From Candidatus Aerophobota bacterium (lineage in GTDB: Bacteria; Aerophobota; Aerophobia; Aerophobales; B3-G15), in assembly GCA_014859225.1 (NCBI GenBank), contig JACUUP010000086.1, positions 1-5,952 on the forward strand: 5,952 bases of DNA, written 5' to 3'. The position numbers and the translations under genes were made by a program. The notes beneath the pieces were generated by a model that did no database searches, was not told the DNA's origin, and was given only the letters and a program-made list of their open reading frames with translations. This document shows, one piece after another, positions 1 through 4,882 of this stretch. Numbering within the stretch: position 1 is the first letter of the stretch; each line of letters starts with the position of its first letter.

Positions 1-1806
1 GTAACTAAAGCCTATGGCTAATGTTACGGGAAAATTAACCAGTGGCTCTTTTTCATTCCACAGGGAAAAAGCATTTCTAATCCTTTGGATTAAGGTTTCT
101 ATATCCTCTTTTACATCTAAAAGCAATACCAGAAATTCATCTCCACCGTAGCGAATGATGATGTCAGTCTCCCTCAACTCTTCTTGCAACATCTTTGCTA
201 CCCGTTGAAGCATGAAATCTCCTGTTTGATGACCGAATATATCATTAATTTCTTTAAATCTATTAATATCAATCATCAAAAAGACAATAGGAGAGTTGTA
301 TCGGCGGGCGCGTTTTATTTCCTTATTAATTATTTGAGAAAAATAACGGCGGTTATATACACCGGTTAAATGGTCACGAATAGCTTGCTCTTTTAGTTCT
401 TTTTGTAGATGAACTCTTTCTAAATTTTCCCTGGTATGGCTAAGTAAAATCTCAAGCAGGCCAATGCTATCTTTAGCGAAAACATCTTCTTTCACCGAGA
501 AGACCTCAGCTGTACTTGTTTCACTCACCGGCAGGCTAATTTTTGATTTGAATTGTTTGCTGGTTGCAGACTCAGGTAAGGTTATCTTAATGACTGGCTT
601 GCCCTCCTCTCTCACAATGAACTGGCACGTTGAAAATTTTAGAATTTTCTCTGCTGCCAAAATGCTTAACCTGTAAATCTCTTCTTCTGTCTGGCAAGTA
701 TCAAAGCGAAGCGCTATTTCATGCAAACCCTCTATTTTTTGTTTTGATTCCTGCAGAGCTATCTCTGCATGTTTTTGCTTGGTGATGTCTCGTAAAGTAA
801 CCATGCGGCCGATAATGATATTCCGTCGACTATAAAGGGGGGAAACGGTAAGAGCGTAGTAGCATATTTTCTCTTTCTCTCCCAGGACTATTTCTACCTG
901 CAATTTTTCCTTGCCGCCAAGATACTCAGCTAACTTAACCGATGAAGGTTGTATTACATCAGTTAATACTTTTCCAATTAGTTCCGCACTTTTATAACCG
1001 GTAATATTTTCTACGGCAGGATTCGTATCCAGGATGCGATTAAGAGCGTTCAACACGATGATACCATCACTCATATCTTCAAATATAACATCACGCGTCA
1101 GGGGCATCATATCCAGAAGCTCAAATCGATAGATACTCCAGAGTATAATTAAACCAGATACAGCAAACACAGGTGGAGTTATGTCTAACCGGGGAATCGG
1201 ATTGAAACCGGTGATATACATAATATTTGCTACCCAGGGGGTCAAAACCCCAGCAAGCAAGATTATAGCTTGTTTACGATAAAAATATGGTGGCCGGAGA
1301 AGTATTTGCAAAAGAAGGAGCGTACCCACAAAAAGTAGCATGTAGGAGTAGATTATTTGAATTTTAAACCAGGCTCCATATTCCTTGGCTACAACGGAAA
1401 AAGGACCTGCTGTATCCAATCTAACGTTGTAGCGTATGAGGCCGTGAGATTCGTTAGTCCAGGCAAGTATTAATGTTATGGCAGGGACGATAAGCAACAG
1501 GATAAAATTACGCTTTGCCAACCACTTATCCCGTGCAGTATATTCCAGAGCAAAAACAAGCCACATAACCGGCAAAATAAGTATGCCAAAGTATTGCAGG
1601 TTTGCCCAGAAAATTTTAGCTGAAAGCTCAATACTTCCAAGCTCAAGCACATTGCATAGCGACCATTGAAGTACACATCCCCCTATAAACATTAAAGGTA
1701 GTGAGCCAGGGATGTGACGCCGCTTCCAGGCAACCAGAATAATAATCACGGAGGTGAGGGCGCTTATCACCAAAGGCCATATATAAGGAGTGTATTGCCA
1801 GCTCAT
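1..1806 (-). CDS. Membrane sensor diguanylate cyclase: 7TM-PAS-GAF-like-GGDEF (3' end cut by window)
   Basis: This is a predicted inner-membrane signalling enzyme that makes cyclic di-GMP from two GTP. The 602 visible codons run off the window edge inside the catalytic domain. Residues 1-230 form seven hydrophobic segments of the histidine-kinase N-terminal 7TM type (start MSWQYTPYIWPLVISAL, typical FWANLQYFGI and LEYTAR segments). A PAS domain follows at about 237-345 (MSDGIIVLNALNRILDTNPA), then a short GAF-like region at about 360-465. The GGDEF domain starts at about 475 with DHLTGVYNRR; it has DINRFKEIND for metal and GTP binding and an intact YGGDEF at 553-558. An RETD inhibitory site (545-548) lies exactly five residues before GGDEF, which predicts product feedback. 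ATG 1806 is the first possible ATG because an in-frame TAA lies three codons upstream; no clear Shine-Dalgarno is visible. It starts 47 bp after the DUF3298 gene and may be co-transcribed with it. The ligand is unknown, and an EAL or other domain could follow beyond the edge. Confidence 0.93.
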   Translation of the reverse strand, partial: MSWQYTPYIWPLVISALTSVIIILVAWKRRHIPGSLPLMFIGGCVLQWSLCNVLELGSIELSAKIFWANLQYFGILILPVMWLVFALEYTARDKWLAKRNFILLLIVPAITLILAWTNESHGLIRYNVRLDTAGPFSVVAKEYGAWFKIQIIYSYMLLFVGTLLLLQILLRPPYFYRKQAIILLAGVLTPWVANIMYITGFNPIPRLDITPPVFAVSGLIILWSIYRFELLDMMPLTRDVIFEDMSDGIIVLNALNRILDTNPAVENITGYKSAELIGKVLTDVIQPSSVKLAEYLGGKEKLQVEIVLGEKEKICYYALTVSPLYSRRNIIIGRMVTLRDITKQKHAEIALQESKQKIEGLHEIALRFDTCQTEEEIYRLSILAAEKILKFSTCQFIVREEGKPVIKITLPESATSKQFKSKISLPVSETSTAEVFSVKEDVFAKDSIGLLEILLSHTRENLERVHLQKELKEQAIRDHLTGVYNRRYFSQIINKEIKRARRYNSPIVFLMIDINRFKEINDIFGHQTGDFMLQRVAKMLQEELRETDIIIRYGGDEFLVLLLDVKEDIETLIQRIRNAFSLWNEKEPLVNFPVTLAIGFSY

Positions 1807-1853
1807 TTGTGTTTAAAATAGGTTATTTAATCTCATCTACCAGGACAGAATTT

Positions 1854-2633
1854 TTATTCCAGAATTGTCCTTGAAATTGTAACGGTTAATAGCCCGGCTG
1901 CACCCGGTGCCACCTGATATTTCTGGAAATAGATGATGAGACTGTAGCTGTCAAAATTGAAATTCCCGAAATTGTCAAAAACAGGTGCTGCTCCATCGTT
2001 GACCATCTCTTTTAGGTGAGTGACTTCTTCCCAGCCCTTACATTGAAGCTGGCTCATGATATCCTTAGCCGAAATTTCCGATATCTTTTTTAGTGCTTCC
2101 TGAGAAAAGCCAAGAAAATCTTCTATGTGTATTTCTTTATTCCTTACCATATCGTAGTTAAAAGCATAAATTTCCTCATCACCATGGGCACCACCCGTAA
2201 AATAATACATCTTTATGGTAAAACTCAAATATCTGTTGTTGAGCTGGGTTGGTTGCCAGGAGGCGATAAATGGAAAAGGTATTTCGGGACTTAAAGGTAA
2301 TGTTTCTCCGGAAGATATATTATCCAGTTTAGTTTTCCAGTTATCCCATGATGTCTCTTTAAATTCATTGATTTTACCCCAAATCAAATCGGCAATCCTC
2401 TGGTTGAAATCTGAAGCAGCCGTCTTGAATTGTGGATATTCGGCTTCAATACTAAAAAACTTGTCTGGTTGCACAACAGAACATATCTCTATGGGCAAAG
2501 AATGGAATGTCTCTTCACTGAGAGCGATTTGTTGTCCATTTATCTCATAAATTAACAAGCCTGTTGTCAACAGCAAAAAAAAGCCCAAAACTCGGATTAG
2601 AAAATTTTTTCTTAGATAGGGTTCGCTGAGCAT
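1854..2633 (-). CDS. DUF3298 (RsiV/PdaC-like) domain protein, membrane-anchored
   Basis: The 259-residue protein has one N-terminal hydrophobic segment (about 11-29) after a short basic stretch, so it is either a signal anchor or a signal peptide. The rest should lie outside the cytoplasm. The C-terminal half has the DUF3298 hallmarks: YFTGGAHG at 144-151, an acidic EDFLG at 171-175 where family members have a D-L-F motif, NDGAAPVFDNFGNF at 212-225, and IYFQKYQVAPGAAG at 234-247. Residues about 45-140 match the position of the DUF4163-like part found before DUF3298 in PdaC and RsiV. In RsiV this fold binds lysozyme and controls an anti-sigma factor, and in PdaC it precedes a deacetylase. Here neither a cytoplasmic anti-sigma domain nor a catalytic domain is present, so only a general envelope or sensing role can be inferred. 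ATG 2633 is preceded directly by an in-frame TAA, which makes it the first possible start. No Shine-Dalgarno is obvious. Confidence 0.9.
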   Translation of the reverse strand: MLSEPYLRKNFLIRVLGFFLLLTTGLLIYEINGQQIALSEETFHSLPIEICSVVQPDKFFSIEAEYPQFKTAASDFNQRIADLIWGKINEFKETSWDNWKTKLDNISSGETLPLSPEIPFPFIASWQPTQLNNRYLSFTIKMYYFTGGAHGDEEIYAFNYDMVRNKEIHIEDFLGFSQEALKKISEISAKDIMSQLQCKGWEEVTHLKEMVNDGAAPVFDNFGNFNFDSYSLIIYFQKYQVAPGAAGLLTVTISRTILE

Positions 2634-2662
2634 TTACATAAAATGTGCTATTTTCTCTGCTA

Positions 2663-2729
2663 TAAATGGTGGTTGTTTAAGCAATGTCAGCTCCATTTAG
2701 ACACCATCGCTTCAATCAACCACCATTTA
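2663..2729. repeat. 67-nt long hairpin / inverted repeat between the RRM and DUF3298 genes
   Basis: Perfect 13-bp arms TAAATGGTGGTTG (2663-2675) and CAACCACCATTTA (2717-2729) face each other. Pairing continues inward with TT/AA, AAGC/GCTT and ATG/CAT, interrupted by two mismatches and one bulged base, leaving an 18-nt loop (2687-2704). That gives about 22 base pairs. The loop side repeats CCATTTAG (2693-2700), which also occurs at the right arm (2723-2730). It lies 66 bp after the RRM gene stop and 29 bp before the DUF3298 start. On the minus strand no U-run follows it, so it is not a standard intrinsic terminator for the RRM gene. It could be a transcript-end or processing hairpin, a 5' leader structure for the DUF3298 gene, or a copy of a dispersed palindromic repeat. 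Confidence 0.75.
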
Positions 2730-2795
2730 GTTTACAGTTTGCTTTTTTCTCTTGAGTTCGTTACAAAGCCCATGTTCTTTCTACTAGAGAATGCA

Positions 2796-3080
2796 CTAAT
2801 ACCGTCTAAATCCGCCACCTCCACCACTATTTCTCCGGGGGCGAGCCTCATTCACAACAATTTCTCTATCCTGAAACATCTTTCCATTGAGAGACTTAAT
2901 TGCCTTATCTGCATCCTCGTTAGAACTAAATTCCACGAAACCAAAGCCCCGAGGTTTTCCGGTAGCCCTATCAGTAACGACATTGATTTCGCTTACCGCC
3001 CCGAATTCCTTGAAGAGATCCTTGAGATCATCTTCAGTCACCTTGTAGGAAAGGTTTCCTACATAGAGTTTTTTAGCCAT
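2796..3080 (-). CDS. Small RRM-type RNA-binding protein with glycine-rich tail
   Basis: The 94-residue protein is almost entirely one RNA-recognition motif. RNP2 is LYVGNL (5-10) and RNP1 is RGFGFVEF (44-51), so the aromatic residues that stack on RNA bases are present. A short basic, glycine-rich tail follows (about 80-94, RRNSGGGGGFRRY). Family members bind single-stranded RNA in the cytoplasm; in cyanobacteria several are cold-induced. The start is set at ATG 3080 because AAAGGAG sits 5 nt upstream. An in-frame ATG at 3098 would add six residues (MEKGEK), but it lies upstream of that Shine-Dalgarno, which falls inside the added codons. The gene has its own promoter and a leader of about 205 nt, and lies downstream of the cold-shock gene on the same strand. 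The glycine tail is shorter than in plant glycine-rich RNA-binding proteins. Confidence 0.95.
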   Translation of the reverse strand: MAKKLYVGNLSYKVTEDDLKDLFKEFGAVSEINVVTDRATGKPRGFGFVEFSSNEDADKAIKSLNGKMFQDREIVVNEARPRRNSGGGGGFRRY

Positions 3081-3085
3081 CTTTT

Positions 3086-3092
3086 CTCCTTT
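3086..3092 (-). promoter_or_regulatory. Shine-Dalgarno of the RRM gene
   Basis: AAAGGAG on the minus strand ends 5 nt before ATG 3080. It decides the start, since the upstream in-frame ATG at 3098 precedes it and has no such signal at the right distance. Confidence 0.8.
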
Positions 3093-3292
3093 TTCCATTA
3101 CCTTAGGGCAATGGATACTTTTTCCTCATTCTTTTTCACTATAAAAATGCTAAAGAGCATATTATTATGATTAGCTTAACTAATCAAGCAGATTTTTGCT
3201 GTCAGGGTAAGCTACTTGTAAGACAAGCACTACACTGGCAAGTCTTAGCTGGCCATATAAAATTAATCTGATTCGCAAAAAATGCTGATGAT

Positions 3293-3320
3293 AGAATATA
3301 CTATTTTCTTTCTCTGTCAA
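3293..3320 (-). promoter_or_regulatory. Promoter of the RRM gene
   Basis: On the minus strand the -35 box TTGACA (3315-3320) is separated by 16 bp from the -10 box TATTCT (3293-3298). The -35 is consensus and the -10 matches four of six positions. Transcription would start near 3286 and give a leader of about 205 nt. The -35 box is one half of a perfect palindrome (3315-3328). Confidence 0.65.
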
Positions 3321-3328
3321 TATTGACA
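3315..3328. promoter_or_regulatory. Perfect 14-bp palindrome over the RRM gene -35 box (possible operator)
   Basis: TGTCAATATTGACA reads the same on both strands. It covers the -35 box and the 8 bp upstream of it, where a dimeric regulator could block or recruit RNA polymerase. As a result TTGACA also faces the plus strand, but I see no good -10 or gene to go with it. No particular regulator can be named. Confidence 0.5.
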
Positions 3329-3375
3329 TGAAGGTACATCCTGGAAATACAACGTGAAAAGCTATCTGTTTTGAT

Positions 3376-3444
3376 CCCGGTTGAAATCATACAAATTAAG
3401 CCAAAATTCTAATTTTTAACTTGAAACATAATCATTCAACCGGG
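3376..3444. repeat. 69-nt imperfect palindrome downstream of csp
   Basis: Perfect 10-bp outer arms CCCGGTTGAA (3376-3385) and TTCAACCGGG (3435-3444) enclose a centre that is itself partly symmetric: AAG facing CTT, then AAAATT facing AATTTT around position 3410. It begins 17 bp after the csp stop. The GC-rich arm ends contrast with the AT-rich centre. On the minus strand the second arm is followed by ATCAAAACAG, not a U-run, so it does not look like an intrinsic terminator. It may protect the csp mRNA 3' end, or be a dispersed palindromic element. Confidence 0.65.
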
Positions 3445-3461
3445 TCATTAGGTTCTGAATG

Positions 3462-3668
3462 TTACCTTGGTTTTGTTACATTAACTGCCTGAGGGCCTCG
3501 CTCACTACTTTGAACTTCAAATGATACTCGGTCACCTTCCTGCAAGCTCTTGAATCCATCACCAGCGATACTGGAAAAATGTACAAAGACATCTTCGCCG
3601 TTTGCTCTTGAGATAAATCCATAACCTTTACGGTCATTGAACCATTTAACTGTTCCTTCTTCTGGCAT
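3462..3668 (-). CDS. csp: CspA-family cold-shock protein
   Basis: The 68-residue protein is a single cold-shock domain of normal family length. Nucleic-acid-binding motifs are intact: KGYGFI (RNP1, 14-19) and VFVHF (RNP2, 27-31), with W9, F10, F18, F28, H30 and F31 placed to stack on bases. These proteins bind single-stranded RNA and DNA in the cytoplasm and melt mRNA secondary structure during cold shock or growth transitions. ATG 3668 is chosen because an extended Shine-Dalgarno lies at the right distance; an in-frame GTG at 3677 overlaps that Shine-Dalgarno and is unlikely. The gene has a perfect-consensus promoter and a leader of about 295 nt, similar in spirit to the long thermosensing leader of E. 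coli cspA. Whether this copy is cold-induced or constitutive cannot be read from the protein. The next gene downstream encodes an RRM RNA-binding protein. Confidence 0.97.
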   Translation of the reverse strand: MPEEGTVKWFNDRKGYGFISRANGEDVFVHFSSIAGDGFKSLQEGDRVSFEVQSSERGPQAVNVTKPR

Positions 3669-3672
3669 ATAT

Positions 3673-3682
3673 ATCACCTCCT
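3673..3682 (-). promoter_or_regulatory. Extended Shine-Dalgarno of csp
   Basis: AGGAGGTGAT on the minus strand is complementary to ten consecutive bases of the usual 16S rRNA 3' tail. AGGAGG ends 8 nt before ATG 3668. This is by far the strongest ribosome-binding site in the window and predicts very high expression. Confidence 0.85.
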
Positions 3683-3683
3683 C

Positions 3684-3698
3684 CCAATAATTTATTGG
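3684..3698. promoter_or_regulatory. 15-bp palindrome directly upstream of the csp Shine-Dalgarno
   Basis: CCAATAA (3684-3690) and TTATTGG (3692-3698) flank a single central base, one base away from the extended Shine-Dalgarno. In RNA it could form a weak AU-rich hairpin next to the ribosome-binding site, which would be temperature-sensitive; in DNA it could be a protein-binding site. Chance occurrence in AT-rich DNA is possible. Confidence 0.4.
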
Positions 3699-3839
3699 TT
3701 AATTGTAGCAGACTTAAAAGTTCACTGGATAAGATAAAGAATTTCCAGCTTGTCCACTCAAGTCTTATTTTCCTGCTCTGACAGTATTTAGTAGAAAACA
3801 TCTTGTTATTTTTTTGAGGTATTCATCGGAGATTATTTT

Positions 3840-3909
3840 CTCTGTTGGAGACAAACCTTTGTTTGTCCATAAAGGATAACCACAGGAGGGAGCCCAACCA
3901 AGCACAGAG
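3840..3909 (-). promoter_or_regulatory. Folded domain within the csp leader
   Basis: A closing pair CTCTGT (3840-3845) and ACAGAG (3904-3909) encloses a tight hairpin, GACAAAC (3850-3856) with GTTTGTC (3861-3867) around a 4-nt loop. The rest of the domain is GC-richer than its surroundings, with a GGAGGGAGCCC stretch on the plus strand near 3884-3894. It resembles a compact RNA domain, but I could not assign it to a known riboswitch, 6S or SRP RNA class. Confidence 0.4.
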
Positions 3910-3970
3910 ATAACTACTCTCACAAAATGAACGCACTAAAAAATCCGTATATATTTATTTAACGAGTTAT

Positions 3971-3999
3971 ATTATATCATAATTTTTAGATTATGTCAA
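3971..3999 (-). promoter_or_regulatory. Perfect-consensus sigma70-type promoter of csp
   Basis: On the minus strand TTGACA (3994-3999) and TATAAT (3971-3976) both match consensus at six of six positions, with the optimal 17-bp spacer. Transcription should start near 3964. It lies 15 bp after the stop of the acyltransferase gene, with no terminator between, so upstream readthrough may also reach csp. Confidence 0.88.
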
Positions 4000-4013
4000 A
4001 TTTCACCACTCTC

Positions 4014-4871
4014 TCACTGTCTAATTGGTAATAACGAGGCTCTTCCTTTTTTGCTGTTGGTTAACTCCCTGAGCGACCTTGTCAATTCCGCCTCTTTCAT
4101 TTCCAGTGAATCACCAGGCTTAACATCTATGGATTTTCCCAAATGAACGGTAATGCGGTTGAACGGCAGGGGAATCACATGATTATCCCACCGCCCTTTA
4201 AATACAAATCCTCTACGAGCTTCTATCCCAAGGGGGATAATTTTTGCTCCTGCCTTCCTGGCAATGTAAATTACCCCGGGTTTTGCTTTATGTGCAGGTC
4301 CTTGAGGACCATCAACGGCAATAAATCCTGCATAACCCTGACCAATCGCTCTAATGAAAGCTCGCAATGACCTTCCATCTGCCGACGTTCGTATAATTTG
4401 ATAGTTAAATGCAGAGAATATTTGCGCAATATAGTTTCCGCGCAATGATGAATGGACCAATGCCACGGATTTGTGTGTGCGTATAGAAGATAGCAGCAAA
4501 GTATAATCGCCGTGCCAGAAAGCAAAGAGCAGCCGCTCTCTTTCTTTTTCCACTCCCCCCAGATTCTCTTCCCCCACCACGCTGATGGTACTTGTCCTGA
4601 AGATGAAAAACACGATTAACTGAATAAACCAGGTAGGGATTCTTAAGGCAAGTGCGTTCCAGAGGATTTTTTGAAAAACAAATGGATAGCATAATCTGCG
4701 CATTATCCAATCTGAAAACAGGTACTTTTCAATGTTTCCATACAGGTTTTGTTCGCGAACGATATATACTCCAGCTTTCAGGACAAACCTTACAACCAAC
4801 AACCTTACATATATCTTGCTAATAATATAGGTCATCATCACTTTAGATTCCTGGTAACTTCGTCTTCTCAT
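4014..4871 (-). CDS. DUF374-type lysophospholipid/lipid A-like acyltransferase family protein
   Basis: The 285-residue protein fits the DUF374 branch of the lysophospholipid acyltransferase superfamily, which probably transfers an acyl chain to a lipid at the inner membrane. Residues counted from ATG 4871: a hydrophobic segment at about 79-91 for membrane association, the catalytic-type FWHG at 118-121, SSLRGNYIA at 141-149, RTSADGRSLRA at 161-171 and the hallmark VDGPQGP at 186-192, followed by GVIYIARKAGAKIIPLG and a PLPF motif near 234-237. The first motif is HGDYTL, so the acidic residue of the classical HX4D is not in place; to my knowledge this is normal for DUF374. About 75 residues precede the hydrophobic segment, an unusually long amino end. 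The start is uncertain: GTG 4874 or ATG 4871 begin 8-11 bp after the NlpC/P60 stop with a poor Shine-Dalgarno, while ATG 4838 has an AGGA about 10 nt upstream. The tight spacing suggests an operon. The substrate is unknown. Confidence 0.88.
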   Translation of the reverse strand: MRRRSYQESKVMMTYIISKIYVRLLVVRFVLKAGVYIVREQNLYGNIEKYLFSDWIMRRLCYPFVFQKILWNALALRIPTWFIQLIVFFIFRTSTISVVGEENLGGVEKERERLLFAFWHGDYTLLLSSIRTHKSVALVHSSLRGNYIAQIFSAFNYQIIRTSADGRSLRAFIRAIGQGYAGFIAVDGPQGPAHKAKPGVIYIARKAGAKIIPLGIEARRGFVFKGRWDNHVIPLPFNRITVHLGKSIDVKPGDSLEMKEAELTRSLRELTNSKKGRASLLPIRQ

Positions 4872-4882
4872 CACTCAACAAT

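Larger units (their letters stand above)
3081..3461 (-). other. Non-coding gap between csp and the RRM gene: promoter, structured leader, palindromes
   Basis: No convincing gene lies here. On the minus strand it holds, in order, a 69-nt palindrome just after csp, the RRM gene promoter, and that gene's leader of about 205 nt. The leader contains several inverted repeats: TAAGAC (3219-3224) with GTCTTA (3242-3247), AGCA with TGCT around a GATTTT loop (about 3187-3200), and TGATTAG (3168-3174) with CTAATCA (3180-3186), a 7-bp stem with a 5-nt loop. None is followed by a clean U-run, so I do not call a terminator. I recognise no known riboswitch family. A structured leader on an RNA-binding protein gene would allow autoregulation or temperature control, but this is inference. 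Confidence 0.55.
3669..3964 (-). promoter_or_regulatory. Long 5' leader of csp (about 295 nt)
   Basis: From the predicted transcription start near 3964 to ATG 3668 there is no convincing open reading frame. The leader contains a folded domain at 3840-3909, the palindrome at 3684-3698 and the extended Shine-Dalgarno. Long leaders that refold with temperature are established for E. coli cspA, but I see no recognisable cold-box sequence, and the family of this leader is unknown to me. A small RNA under the same promoter is an alternative. Confidence 0.6.

Noticed and set aside
2215-2550. Plus-strand open frame of 111 codons inside the DUF3298 gene
   Set aside because: It lies wholly antisense to a well-supported gene and shows no recognisable motif or ribosome-binding site.
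2660-2695. Promoter of the DUF3298 gene (CTGACA with an ATTTAT -10 at about 17 bp, minus strand)
   Set aside because: The -10 candidate matches only three of six consensus positions and overlaps a hairpin arm, so support is too weak.
2663-2729. Intrinsic terminator for the RRM gene
   Set aside because: The stem is long, but on the minus strand it is followed by TAGCAGAG rather than a U-run, so I list it as a repeat or hairpin instead.
2643-3170. Plus-strand open frame of 175 codons antisense to the RRM gene
   Set aside because: It covers the RRM gene on the opposite strand, has no domain signature or ribosome-binding site, and its product looks like translated antisense sequence.
3850-3867. 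Factor-independent terminator or attenuator in the csp leader
   Set aside because: The GACAAAC/GTTTGTC hairpin is followed on the minus strand by mixed sequence without a U-run.
3870-3910. Possible SRP (4.5S-like) RNA from a GGAGGGAGCCC stretch on the plus strand
   Set aside because: The diagnostic GGAA-type loop and flanking symmetric internal loops of SRP RNA are not present.
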